Under the pieces are notes generated by a model. The model had not been told where the DNA came from and did not search any database. It worked only from the letters and a program-made list of their open reading frames with translations. Made by a program: the position numbers and the translations under genes. From NCBI GenBank assembly GCA_036927565.1, contig JAYESD010000005.1, forward strand, positions 14,228,565 to 14,292,564: DNA of 64,000 nucleotides, written 5' to 3'. Position 1 is the stretch's first letter. Each line of letters begins with the position of its first letter. Of the stretch, positions 10,067 to 22,585 are shown piece after piece. The DNA is from Tuctoria greenei. Taxonomy: Eukaryota > Streptophyta > Magnoliopsida > Poales > Poaceae.

Positions 10067-13000
10067 TCAAGCCATATTTCGAGAATCTAAGATATTGAGC
10101 TCACTTTTAAGCTCACAAAAGCGCTTCTCATCTAGGGGCTTGGTGAATATATCAGCTAGTTGGTTCTTGGTTCTCACATGGGAAATCACTATATCCCCTT
10201 TCAAGGAATGATCTTTCAAGAAGTGATGCCTAATATCGATGTGCTTTGTCCTCGAATGCTCAACTGGATTATGGGCTATTTTGATGACGCTCTCATTGTC
10301 ACAGAGGAGCGAAATATGGCACAAGTTTATACCATAATCCCTTAGAGTTTGTCGCATCCAAAGAAGTTGCGCACAACAACTTCCGGCCGCGATATACTCC
10401 GCTTCGGTTGTGGAAAGAGCAATGGAGTTTTGTTTCTTTGAGGACCAAGACACTAAGGATCTACCCAAGAATTGACATGTACCAGATGTGCTCTTCCTAT
10501 AAACTTTTCACCCCGCATAATCCGCATCAGAGTAGCCAATGAGGTTAAACTTGGATCCTTTAGGGTACCAAAGTCCTAGGCTAGGTGTGTGAACTAAATA
10601 TCTAAAAATTCTCTTGACGGTGGTCAAATGACACACCTTAGGTGCAGCTTGAAAACGTGCACACATACACACACTAAGCATAATATCGGGTCTAGATGCA
10701 CAAAGATATAACAAGGAACCAATCATAGAACGATATACCTTTTGGTCCACACTTGGACCATCTTCGTTGAGGTCTAGATGTCCATTAGTTGCCATTGGAG
10801 TCTTGATGGGTTTGGCCTTGTCCATGTCAAACTTCTTTAGTATGTCTTGAGTGTACTTTGTTTGATTTAGTGTGCCTTCTTTGAGTTGCTTGACTTGGAA
10901 ACCTAAAAAGAACTTCAACTCCCCCATCATGGACATCTCAAATCTCTCTGTCATTATCTTAGAAAACTCATCACAAAACACTTTGTTAGTAGAACCAAAT
11001 ATGATGTCATTGACATATATTTGGCACACAAAGAGATCATCATTAAAGTGCTTTGTAAAGAGAGTATAATCAGCTTTTCCTATATTAAAACCATTTTGAA
11101 TCAAAAAGTCTCTAAGGCACTCATACCAAGCTCTAGGAGCTTGTTTGAGGCCATAGAGAGCCTTACGCAATTTGAAGACATGGTTTGGGAAGTCTTGGTC
11201 TTCAAAGCCTGGTGGTTGCTCCACATAGACTTCCTCCTTGATTGGGCCATTTAGGAACACACTCTTGACGTCCATTTGGTAAAGCTTAAAATCATGGTGA
11301 GTAGCAAAGGCAAGTAATATACGAATTGACTCTAGCCTAGCTACGGGGGTAAAGGTTTCATCAAAATACAAACCTTCGACTTGTGAGTACCCTTTGGCCA
11401 CAAGTCGTGCCTTGTCACCACACCATGCTCATCTTGCTTGTTGCGGAACACCCACTTGGTTCCCACAACATTTGCTTGTAGACGCTTGACAAGCTCCCAA
11501 ACTTTGTTCCTCTCAAAGTTGTTGAGTTCCTCTTGCTTGGCCACCACCCAATTTTGGTCTCTCAATTCGTCTTCAACCTTATGGGGCTCCAAAGAAGAGA
11601 CAAAGGAGTAATGTTCACAAAAGTTAGCAACATGAGAACGAGTGGTTACCCCTTTTGTAATGTCTCCTAGAATGTTGTCAATGGGGTGGTCCCATTGAAC
11701 ACTTCGATGCACACGAGGATGTGGAGGTTGAACTCTTGAGTCATCATCATCCTCTTCTTCTTAGTCTCCCCCATGATGTATGCTTCCCCCTTGACTTTTG
11801 TCTTCTTGATCATGTTGAGGTGACACTTGTCCATCTTCAACTTGGTCACGTGGGGAATGACTTGCATCATCTTGTGGTTGGTCAATTGAGTTTTGAGGTT
11901 GTTCTTGTGGACGAATATCTCCAAGTGCCATCCTTCTAAGAGCCTCTTGTGGAGAGTCTTCTTGATCTAACACACTTTGATCAACTTGCACCACTTGGGA
12001 GCCATTAGTTTCATCAAACACCACATAGCGTGCTATTTCAACAATCTCGGAGGATTTGTTAAAGACACGGTAGGCGTGGGTGTTTGAATCATAACCAAGC
12101 AATAAACCTTCATCGGACTTTGAAGCAAACTTCGAAGTCCTAGGCTTCTTGTTGAGAATATAGCATTTGCTCCCAAAGACACGAAAGTAAGAGACATTGG
12201 GTTTCTTACCAACTAGAATCTCGTAGGGGGTCTTCTTGAGGAGGCGGTGAAGGTACAATCGGTTGACGGCGTGTCAAGCGGTGTTAACCGCCTCCGCCCA
12301 AAATCGATCTGATGTCTTGTACTCATCAAGCATCGTCCTTGAGATCTCAATGAGTGTCCTATTCTTTCGTTCCGCCACCCCATTTTGTTGAGGGGAGTAT
12401 GGGGCTGAAAATTCATGCTTGATGCCCTCCTCATCCAAGAACTCTTCCACTTGAGTGTTCTTTAACTCGATGTCGTTGTCGCTTCTTATAGCCTTGATTC
12501 TTGAGGCGAACTCATTTTGAGCTCTCCTCAAGAACCTCTTGAGGACACCATGAGTCTCACCCTTATCATGTAAGAAAAATACCCAAGTGAAACGAGAAAA
12601 ATCATCAACAATAACAAGACCGTATTTGTTACCACCAATACTAATGTAGGCTATTGGTCCGAAAAGATCCATGTGTAGTAGTTCTAAAGGTCTTGTCGTC
12701 GTCATGATGTTCTTGGAGGGGTGTTGAGCTCCCACTTGCTTCCCCGCTTGGCAAACACTACATGGCCTATCTTTTTCAAACACAACATTCTTCAAGCCAT
12801 AGATGTTCTCGCCCTTAAGAAGCTTTTGTAAGTTTCTCATGCCAACATGGGCTAGCCTTCTATGCCAAAGCCACCCCATGGTAGTTTTCGCCATTAAGCA
12901 TGTGTCAAGTTGAGCTTTATCTAAGGCAAAATCCACAAGATAAAGCTTTCCCTTGAGCACACCCTTAAAAGCGATTGAGTTATCACTTCTTCTAAGGATG

Positions 13001-15626
13001 CTCACACCCTCATTAGTAAAAACACAATTATAACCTTTGTCACATAGTTGTGATATGGACAAAAGGTTATAGTCTAAAGAATCAATATGCAAAACGCGGG
13101 AAAGAGTATGTTGGGGGGAAATGACAATTTTACCGCGGCCAAGGATTTTCCCTCGGCTATTGTCCCCAAAGAGGATCCCTTCATTTGGATCATCATGTTG
13201 CTCATACTCCACGAACGTTCTCCTCTCTCCGGTCATGTGGTTGGTGCATCCACTATCGAGCACCCATTTGGATCCACCGGAGGAGTAAGTCTACAAAACA
13301 AGATTATGCCTTCCTTTTAGGTACCCAAGCGGAGTTGGGTCCTTTGACGTTAGTAGTGAGGCACTTGGGCACCCACACACAAGGCTTGGGTCTCTTGCGA
13401 AGTGGACCAACATATCTAGCATATATTTTGCCAGACTTGTTCCTCATTAAAACATAAGATGCATCGAAATCATGAAAGAGAGGACGTGGTTCAGATTTAG
13501 GCATGTTAGTGCTAGTTGAAGTATTCTTCCCAATTTTAGTTGGGGATGAGCTTCTTTTGACAAAAATAATCAAGTCTTTGCCATACTTGGAGGTTTTAGC
13601 ATTTTGCTTTCCACCTCTAGTATAACCAAGACCATCCTTGACATAAGGAGGTCTTGTGTTGGTGTATGCACTTCGTGCATACGCCACCTTCTCTTTGTCA
13701 AAGATGTTGGTGTATGCACTTCGTGCATACGCCACCTTCTCTTTGTCAAAGATGCCACCCTTAGGTGCTTGTTTGCCTTGAGTCAATTTAAGCTCATCCT
13801 TTAATTTAAGGATCAAGTTATAACATTTGCAAGTAGATATTGCTTCGGATGCAACCTTTGAGGAGGATGAAATTTTGGAGGAAGGGGCTACATTAGTCTT
13901 GAGGGAATCAACTTGAGTCTCAAGGATCTTGTTAACTTTTGCCAAGTTGCCAAGTTTGTCCTTGAGCTCAATGGTTGTGTCCTCAAGACTTGAGCATGTT
14001 TTCTTGCTTAGAGCAAGTTCATGCTCTAATGCCTTGCTCTTCTCTCTCTCAAGCTCAAGGAGCTCAATGAGCTCTTTACATCTCTCCTTTTCATGGATAA
14101 GCATGTACTCTTGCCTATCTATGAGCTCCTCCTTCTCAAAAATTTCATCCGAGAGCAATTTCATTCTACGCAAAGTGCTCTTACTTATGTCCTTAAGCAT
14201 GTGTTCGTTTTCACTAGCACTATCAAAATCATCATGAGAGGGTATGGAAGAGGATGAGTTAGAAGTAACCTTTCTCCTTCCTTGTTTTTCCATAAGGCAA
14301 GTTGGCTTGTGGTCGTAGAGGTTGGGGAAAAGCTTGCTTCCCTTGGATCTCCTCCCGATGGCTATGGTTGCCACCTTCTCCTCGTCTTCGGAGGAGGACT
14401 CATCGTTGGAGTCCCATTCCTTGCCTAAGTGAGCATGACCGGAGGGCCTCTTATTCTTGTAGAACTTCTTTTCTTGAGGCTTGCCCTCCTTCTTCTTCTT
14501 GCCCTCTTCATGTGGGCAATCCACAATGAAGTGTCCGTACTCGCCACAATTGTAGCAAGCCCTCTTTGTTTTGGGCCTTGCTTTTTCTTTGCCCTTGCTC
14601 TCAAGCTTGTATCCTCCTTTTATTCTCCTCATCATCCTCTTGAAATTGTTGATGAAGAGGGCCTCTTCCTCATCGGTGTCAAGGCTCTCCTCATCATCTT
14701 CGTTTTCCTCTTTTGAGGAGGATGTCGCTTTGAGTGCAACATCCTTCATCTTTGAAGTGGTGAACCTTTGGAGATCGTTGTAGAAGAGCGCCTCCTTCTC
14801 CATGATCTCATGGTTGATGATCCTCCCTAGGACCTCCTCTAGGGTCATTTTGGCAAACCCCGGGCTTTCTCGTATCATGGAGCAAAGAGAGATGTTTCTA
14901 GGCATGAATGCCCAAATCATCCTCTTCACCACCTCGTGGTCCGTCCACTTGGTGCAACCATAAGATCTAATCTTCTTGATGAGTAGCTTTAGGTGATTGT
15001 AAATCTCTTGTGGAGATTCACCATCCATAATGGCAAACCTCCTGAGGTCTCCTTCAATGAGCTCAATCTCCGCTTCCTTCACGACTCGGTTGCCTTCATG
15101 AGCCGTCTTGAGGGTGTCCCAAATATCCTTGGCCACCTCAAGTCCATCTACTCAGTTGAACTCATCTCTTGAGAGAGATGAGATGATCACTCCGACTGCT
15201 TGGGCATTGCGGTGAAGGAGCACGCCTTGCTCGGAGTGATGTCTTCTTCATTCTTCGGGATATGCACCCCGGTCAACACAATTTGCCACAAATAGGGATT
15301 GAATGACACTAGATGGATCTTCATGTTGTGCTTCCACATCTTGTAGTCGGTTCCATCGAATTGGGGAGGCTTCCCAATGGGATGGAAAGATAGTGATTGT
15401 TGGAGACAAGGCATTCATAGTTGTAGCCTTGTTGGTTGTAGTGGGTCGTGCCACCCGATGTAGAGGTTGAAGAGTCAACCTTTGGAATATTCAAATTCTC
15501 TTGAAGTTTTGCCTTGAGTTGGCGAGTCTCTTCGTCATCTGTCGACTTGTCTTGGTAGACAAGCACCTCCTCTTGGGTTGCTTGGATCTCATTGGTCGAG
15601 ACCTCATCATACCCCACTCCGGCCAT
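10067..15626 (-). pseudogene. copia gag-pol polyprotein, broken by stops, frameshifts and an RT active-site change
   Basis: Read on the minus strand from 15626. Gag runs to about 13304 with zinc knuckle CYNCGEYGHFIVDC, acidic and coiled-coil stretches, and a shift near 15400. The protease motif is LDSGCTNHMTG at about 13260. Integrase follows (GKQVGAQHP, MDLFGP, RSDND, NGVAERKN; DDE residues present). Then comes RT (FDETFTPVARLESIRILLAF, then YVNDIIFGS) and RNase H (10067-10468). Lesions seen: a stop in integrase near 12274, a stop near 11761, a short deletion with frame change near 11395, a stop near 10508, and Asn in place of the first Asp of YVDD at 11009-11011. It could not support its own movement. 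Confidence 0.9.
13660..13755 (-). repeat. 48-bp tandem duplication in copia gag
   Basis: Two near-identical 48-bp units in a row add 16 residues in frame (unit FDKEKVAYARSAYTN plus one residue). The unit contains the palindrome TGCACTTCGTGCA. It lies between the Gag coiled coil and the protease, and the frame is kept. Confidence 0.8.
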
Positions 15627-15656
15627 CTTCTCTCCGAGTTGTTAGACTCTTTGGGA

Positions 15657-15678
15657 GAGTCCTTGCTCTGATACCAAT
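15657..15678 (-). other. Primer binding site of the copia element
   Basis: On the minus strand ATTGGTATCAGAGCAAGG follows the 5' LTR. TGGTATCAGAGC matches the usual primer site for initiator methionine tRNA in plant copia elements. Confidence 0.85.
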
Positions 15679-17500
15679 TGAAAGTTGCCTATAGGGGGTG
15701 AATAGGCTAATCAACCTGAAATGACTTAATAAAACGAGATCAGTACTCAGAGGGTGGACTAGTCCGGTCCAGGGGCGGACTAGTCTGGTCCACCTTTTGG
15801 GAAAACCTAAAAAGGGTTTCTAACAAGTTTTAATTCGATTCTTGTGATGCAAAGTATGTTAGAATGACTTAGTGAACCTTAACAAGTTATGAAGCAAGTA
15901 TGAGGCTAAGGATCACAATGAAACAAGAGTGATGAACAAAAACGGTAAAGCTAACCCTAGAAGCAATGTACGATAAGTGAAAGCGAAGTACACAAGGAAC
16001 ACAAGGATTTTATCCTGAGTTTCGATCCCACAAAGGAATCTACGTCCCCGTTGAGGAGTCCACGAAGGACCGGGTTCAACAACCCTTCCCTCACCAAGTT
16101 TACCACAAGGGCCTAACTTGGTTCTCCACTATCACAAAGGGTGAATACAAGATTCGCTTGGGGCTTCTCACAATCTGAGGCTCCCACCACAAATACAATC
16201 TCAAATCACAAAGAATGACTCAAGCCACAGATCACAAAGATTCAACAAGTGCAAGAGATCAAACCGAGAGCCTAGAGCGGTGTTCTTCCTCTTCTTCACC
16301 TCACCAAACCCTAATCCACACAAGAATTAGTTTTAGAGGGAAGGTAGGCAAGAAGGAGGCTTTTGGAGGCTCAAAGTTTGTTGTGGCGGCGCTAGGGTTT
16401 CAAAGTACTCAAGGGTTTTCCAGGGTTGGTTCAAATGAACCCAGGGGTCCTATATTTATAGAGGTTCCCAACCCATACTGCTGACCTTAGCAGATGGGCG
16501 GACTAGTCCGGCCTATGGCCCGGACTAGTCTGGCCTTTGGGACCACTGACATCCCTGACAACTGTCGCACTGCACGGCAATCGTCACGCTACCCACCAAA
16601 CTTCAAATTCAAACGGTCACTTCAAAACGGACTAGTCCGGTCCAAACCGGACTAGTCTGATCTCACACAGAACCTTTTGTTCTGTGTGAAAAAGGGCTAG
16701 TCTGGAGACCACGGACTAGTCCGGCACCCAGGGCAGACTAGTCCGGCCTCCCAGACTTAGTCGCTGAAGCACCAACTTTCTCACCAATCCGGACTAGTCC
16801 AACCCCCAGGGCGGACTAGTCCGATCTCAGTCAGGACCTTTTGGTCCAGACTAAAACGGACAAGTCCATGGTTTTGGGACTTAGTCTCGAAAACCCACTC
16901 CATGACTACCTGGACTAGTCCGTCCCACTACGAACTAGTCCGAACTCCGTCAGACCCTTCTGGTCCAGCTGAAAACGGACTTGGCCGGCCAGGAGCGGAC
17001 TAGTCCGGCCACCTGCACGGACTAGTCCGGCCACTCCTGTCAGACTTCTCCAACTCTCTTCTCTCAATAGGTTTTGATCTCTAAACCGCTTTGAGCTCCC
17101 AACTTGATCTCAATGCACTTTACACACACATCCTCATACTTATATGGCTAGTCTAAACTCGACACGCTAGAAACCCTAGTTTCTTCTTTTCGAGTCCACA
17201 TCGCCGTTTTCATCCTTTTCCTTTTTGAGGGTTTGTGTTTCCGCTTGAATCCACACCTGTTCTTAAGATCATTGAGCTCATTAGTTACTTAATTGTCATC
17301 AACAATCATCCAACCTACCTTACTGAGGTACTCGATTGGAGAAGAGCGCCACATCACACTATAGACAGATCCGAATCGAACATATCTGGTACTCTATTTA
17401 TTATGTCCGCTTATCCGAATCTTTTTACTCTTCATAGTCTTGGTCATAGATAGGAATAAAGGCTATTTCCTAACCCACGGGGATCCTAGATGCACTTTCA
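15679..17500 (-). repeat. 5' LTR of the copia element, with an extra 165-bp block
   Basis: It is 1822 bp and carries the same ends and CGGACTAGTCCG words as the 3' copy. It has an additional block at about 17309-17474 (CTACCTTACTGAGG... to ...GGCTATTTCCT) that the 3' LTR lacks. The block resembles nothing else in the LTR. Confidence 0.85.
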
Positions 17501-17505
17501 AAACT

Positions 17506-18890
17506 CTATTGGCCCGCTCTTGTTGCTAATAAGGCTCTCTTGCAATAGCGTGTACACCAGGGGCTTGCCGTCGACGACTCTATGATGATGGTCAGTGACG
17601 CTGGAGCATCCAGCTCCAGCACCCCCCTAGGAGCCTGTCGTTGATGTCTCAACGATGATGGTGGACGACGCCAGAACACCCAGCTCCAGCACCTCCCAAG
17701 GGGCCTGTCGTCGATGTCTCCACGACGGTGGTGGGCGACGCCGGAGCATCCAGCTCTGACACCTCGCAAGGGGCCTGTCGTCGATGTCCCAACACGTCAA
17801 CGACAGCACCAAGTGCGGATAAGTGAGTAAACTCTCCTGCTCTGCACTTGTTGCTAACAGGGTTCTCTTGCAATAGCCTGTACACTAGGGGCCTGCCGTC
17901 AACAACTCTACAACGATGGTGGATGACGCCGGAGCATCTAGCTCCGGCACCTCCCTAGGGGCCTGTCGTCGACATCTCAACGACGATGGTGGACGACGTT
18001 GGAGCACCAGCTCCGGCACCTCCCAAGGGGTCTGCCGTCGACGTCTCCACGACGGTGGTGGGTGACACCAGATCATCCAGCTGCTGCACCTCGCAAGGGG
18101 CCTGCCGTCAACGTCCTAACACGTCAACGACAGCACCAAGCGTGGATAAGTGAGTAAACTATCCTGCCCCGCACTTGTTGCTAACAGGGCTCTCTTGCGA
18201 TAGCCTGTACGCCAGGGGCCTGCCGTCGACGACTCTACGACAATGGTGGATGACGCCGAAGCATCCAGCTTCGGCTCCTCCTAGGGGCCTGCCGTCGACG
18301 TCTCAATGACGATGGTGGACGACGCTGGAGCACCCAACTCTGGCACCTCCCAAGGGGCCTGCCATCAACGTCTCCACGACGGTGGTGGGCGACGACGGAG
18401 CATCCAGCTCTAGCACCTCGCAAGGGGCATGTCGTCGACGTCCCAACATGTCAACGACAGCACCAAGCGCGAATAAGTGAGTAAACTCTCCTGCCCGCAC
18501 TTGTTGCTAATAGGGTTCTCTTGCGATAGCCTGTACACCAGGGGCCTACCGTCGATGACTCTACGACGATGGTAGACGACACTGGAGCATCCAGCTCTGG
18601 CACCCCCCAAGGGGCCTGCCATTGACGTCTCAACAACGATGGTGGACGACGCCAGAGCACCCAACTCTGGCACCTCCCAAGGGACTTTCCGTTGACGTCT
18701 CGACGATGGTGGTGGGCGACGCTGGAGCATCCAGCTCCAGCACCTAGCAAGGGGCCTGCTGTCGACGTCCCATCACGTCAACGACAGCACTAAACGCGGA
18801 TGAGTAAACTCTCCTGCCCTGCTCTTGTTGCTAACAGGGTTCTCTTGCAATAGCATGTACACTAGGGGCCTGCCGTCGACGACTCTACGC
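17506..18890 (+). repeat. Hairpin-rich tandem array of element A, right part
   Basis: This continues the array split by the copia element. The marker GAGTAAAC recurs near 17826, 18149, 18479 and 18805 (spacing about 323-330 bp), giving about four more long units. Sub-repeats keep the GGAGCATCCAGCTCC hairpin and the GTCGACGTC words. The last unit fades near 18890 into unique sequence. Confidence 0.8.
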
Positions 18891-19226
18891 CAGCAATTGG
18901 TGGCGTTACGACACTCCAAATCCCCCGCTCCATCAGGGGCACGTTGAAGACATCCTGCAAATATAATGGTAGATGCGCCCAACCAACTAACCACATCTAC
19001 CAAGGGGCCTGTAAGGGGGTTCCATAGGCAGGAAGTCAATGAGCAACACCTCGGCCATATCAATTGTGCAACTGTTGGTCCTCAAAAGCTAACGGGCTCA
19101 GCAAAGGTTCTGCAAACCCTTACTTAACTAAGGACTCAGAGCAACAGTTGAGAAGCACAAAAACAAGCCAAGAAGCCAAACATCAATTCAAATTCATTAA
19201 TGAATTTTTACAAGGGGGCGAGCCTC
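18891..19226 (+). other. Spacer between tandem array and antisense ORF in element A
   Basis: No gene is seen. It contains ACATCTACCAAGGGGCCTG (about 18992), which has a counterpart ACATCTACCAGGGGGCCAA in element B (about 60557). The conserved purine-rich run just before the antisense ORF may be a second polypurine-tract-like site; that reading is inference. Confidence 0.35.
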
Positions 19227-19695
19227 AAATACAAAGATGAGCTACCAGCCTCAGCCCCGGCTGAATTGCGCTACGACCTGTTTGGCGGCTTTCATTAACC
19301 TTCGTCGCCGCTGTCGCCTCGCGCTCCTCGACGGGGCCTTCAAAAACTGGCTCCAAAGGCAGATCGAGATACCGACTTCTCTCACACACTAAGACATGGG
19401 ACGCCACCGTCTCCTCCACTGCCCTACCCTCGGCTTCCAGATGTTGAGTCAGCTAACGCTCCCGCAGATCAAGCTCTCGGGTGTGGCGCCTAGCTTCGCG
19501 CTCCCGGGCTTGGATGTCGAGATCATGCAGGAGGAGTTCTTGATGATCATCCAAGTCTTGTGCCTGATCCCGCGCCAAGTCTCTCTCTCAGAGCTCAAGG
19601 TCTTCGAGGCAGGAATGCAGCCTGCCCCGATCGTCCTCAGCCCGGGCCATCATCGCCTACGCCGCCACCTCTTGTTCAGCGACAGCAGCCATCTC
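19227..19695 (-). pseudogene. C-terminal part of the antisense ORF of element A
   Basis: Read on the minus strand after removing the 19696-25968 insertion, this continues the coiled-coil part of the antisense protein (REREARRHTRELDLRERW region) and ends with a tail containing DLPLEPVFEGPVEE near 19350. Element B has the matching tail (QFPLDPVLEGPIEGEG). At least two in-frame stops (near 19655 and 19590) show that it is decayed. Function unknown. Confidence 0.6.
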
Positions 19696-22145
19696 TGTGA
19701 CGCCCGGTTCTGAGAACTGAACCAAGCTAACGCATATGTGTGCCCAGGATGTTCAACACACATACACGAGTGATTCACAAAAGAGTATACAGAAAATTAC
19801 CACAGACAAGATTAATTATCAGATTTTATTACAAACCATATTATCCTCGAATACAAGCTCTAATAAATATTAATGACAATTTCAACTAATGCAGCGGAAA
19901 TAAACTAATTAAGCAACTAAGCAAATTAAGCAAAAGGGATAGCGCAGCTCCATACAACACCACAGGCAAAGCTGACGGTAGACACGGCCTAGAACTCCGC
20001 ATTATCGCCATTAAACTCACAATCCTGACCTGCAACTGTTGGGGGGGGGGGGATTGCAAGAGTGAGTACATGTCGTACTCAGCAAGTGTGGAAAGTATGA
20101 CATGTGGCTGATTCAAATGACGACAATTAATAATGGCTAAGTGCTGAAAAGTACAGTAAAACCATTTGGAAAAGCAATGAATCATATTTATGTGAAGTAA
20201 ACCCATCATAAACCATGTAACCATAATAATACCAGTCCATAATTCACTATTACCAATAACCATAATCAATGTCATAAACCATAATTCCATCCATAACCAT
20301 AACCATAATCATAATATCAACCATAACCATTACCAAACCATAACCATCCCAAATCCCAATTTCCCTCTAATCATGTAGGTCATCCAGACGCTCATAACCC
20401 TGAGCACGACTATCATGATAGTTTTAATACTCTACAGAGTTTGTACCACTTTACCCACGTGTTTGTGATTTCATCACCCGTCGGCGACTAAAGAACCTCC
20501 CTCATGCCAATTACACTTCCTTTGGTGTATGGCCAAGAGATCACAAAATAGCCTTTACAAAGGGATTACTAGTCTATTCAGACCCCACTGAGGTTTCACT
20601 GGTGGCGATGTCTCCAACTGAGCACATCTTCAATCAAGGGCCCCCTCTTGAGCCATTCGGATCCTAGGATAGTCCCTCCAATCATCAACAAACCCAATCC
20701 GACTACCCCTTCCCCGAGCATCCACAATGGTCCAAACAGCACTAGCAAAGCCCTAATTAATCAGCTACGCCGCACCCATACTTGGCCTCGTGGTGGCACT
20801 GTAGTCCTGGCTTATTCTCGCATGAACCGGTCCTTAGATATAAAGCAAGTAAACCACCATAACATCCAACCCATCCACATACTAGGCTTGCTTAGATCAC
20901 CCATCGTATTGACCAGTTCACATGAACCAGAATATCATTGATGCATAATTAAATGTGTAGTGTTGTTTGCCATCCCAGTTAATTAAGCGAAGCAAAAAGG
21001 TAAAAAGCCCTTCTCGACTCTCTACCATATATTCCAGGTGACAAGGGTGGTTAAACAAATCTAGTAAACTTCCTACCATAGGATTCCCATCAAATTGACA
21101 CAAGCATACAGTTTGCAAACAAAACATTTATTTTAAAAACATGATCAATATGCTTCAAGGACACTTGCCTTGCTCCGGCGGATAGGGTTGCTCAAGCGCT
21201 TCGAAATCTTGATTATGAAAATCCTCGTACACGATCTCTTGAGCACTTCCCTCTACTCGTGATCACACATACAAGAAAATACATACAAATCAACATGATG
21301 CACACACATTAATCAACATTCGATGATATGCATGCATGCAAAGTCAAATAATTAATTAACTACGGTTGTTTATTAATTAGATGCAACTAGTTCATACGTG
21401 TTCATATGATTTTATGGGGGTTTTAGCGAGGATTAATACTGCAGAAAATAAAAAGATGATGCAACTAAAATCAATTTATGGCGTTTAGATCTAATATGTC
21501 GCCAAAATTCGCATTGGAAAAATGAACCCTACCGTAGACGCGACGACTTCGAAGATCCCGGGACGATGGCGACGCGTAGACGAAGTGGAGTAGACGGCGC
21601 AAGGTCCTCCGGCGGCACGACGACGGCGACGACGATCTCCGGCGGACGGCGACACCCTCCTCTTTTTCTTCCTCTTCTTCCCCTCTTTTCTTCCCCTGGC
21701 GGCTGCTCTGGACTCCTCTTTTTCTTTTGTCGCTAGGGCTTCTCTCCCCTGGGTGGCGGCGCGGTTTTCTGATCGCTCTGCGGTTTCTGAAGTCGAAGCA
21801 AACACGAAGCCCTCAGGTCCTTTTTTTATAGGTGGGCGGTAGGGCGCTAGGGCCGGTGCTGTGGGGGAGGGGCGCGAGAGTCGCGCGTCGGTCGGTACAG
21901 CGGGGTTGCGTCGGGTGGGCGTGCGGGGTGGGGCTTGGTCGGCTACGAGCGGGCGCATCGGTGCGGTGCATCGGGGTCGGGCAAGCGGGCACGTGCGGGG
22001 CAGGCGCGTGGCGCGCGTGCTGCGGGGGCGCGCGGGAGGCGCTCGCTGGCTGGGCCGGTCGGGCGGCCTGGCCGGCGGAGCAGTCCTCTTTTTTTTTCTT
22101 TTTTTTCTTCTTTTGCTACACATGTTTGTACATGTATGCTCCATC

Positions 22146-22199
<54 letters not shown>

Positions 22200-22585
22200 T
22201 CTTCTCCTATAATTTTCTTTTCCAATTACTTTTCTATTGTATAAAATTTCTATTTTGATTTTAATAGATCTAGTTACTCAGTTTATATGAATGCATGTGT
22301 ATAGATGATTTAGTCCCTTTTCTTTTCTTTTTATTTCTTTTCTTTCATATTCGTTATGCTAATTTAATTTATTTTAATGTACTTCCTCTGTTAAATAAAT
22401 TTCTCTTAGCTTATTTATTTTGGTAATAAATTTTCAATACATGAGGACGAATGCAAAATGCAAAATACAATATGAGATGCATATATTTTATATTTTTATT
22501 TATAAAAACAATTTCCTCCCATTATTAACTCTAAATTCCCATTTAAATTTTTAATTTGTCGAAACTCGAAAATCAGGGTGTTACA
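19696..22585 (-). repeat. 3' LTR of the coding-free element
   Basis: It is 2890 bp. It holds a (TTA) microsatellite of about 16 units (22148-22197), a GC-rich block at 21830-22080, and a G run near 20041. The ORFs in the GC-rich block run on both strands and are low-complexity, so I do not call a gene. Confidence 0.8.
22148..22197. repeat. (TTA)n microsatellite inside the LTR
   Basis: About 16 TTA units, against about 6-7 at the matching place in the sister LTR (25557-25576). Confidence 0.9.

Larger units (their letters stand above)
7529..17500 (-). mobile_element. Ty1/copia retrotransposon of the SIRE/Maximus type
   Basis: A complete but decayed element on the minus strand. Its LTRs are 15679-17500 (5') and 7529-9111 (3'), flanked by the 5-bp duplication aaact (7524-7528 and 17501-17505). 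The gene order gag, protease, integrase, RT, RNase H is the copia order. The long Gag with zinc knuckle and coiled coil, and the RNase H stretch ALSTTEAEYIAAGSCCAQLL, point to the SIRE lineage (Opie/Ji/RIRE1-like). It splits the tandem array of element A, so it is younger than A. Confidence 0.9.

Noticed and set aside
13655..13760. Possible CRISPR-like direct repeat
   Set aside because: Only two abutting units with no spacers, inside a copia gag; a simple tandem duplication.
21832..22258. Overlapping frames ending in Ile/Tyr/Asn runs, and their copies at 25274-25636
   Set aside because: They run through a GC-rich LTR block into the TTA microsatellite; neither strand shows a protein family.
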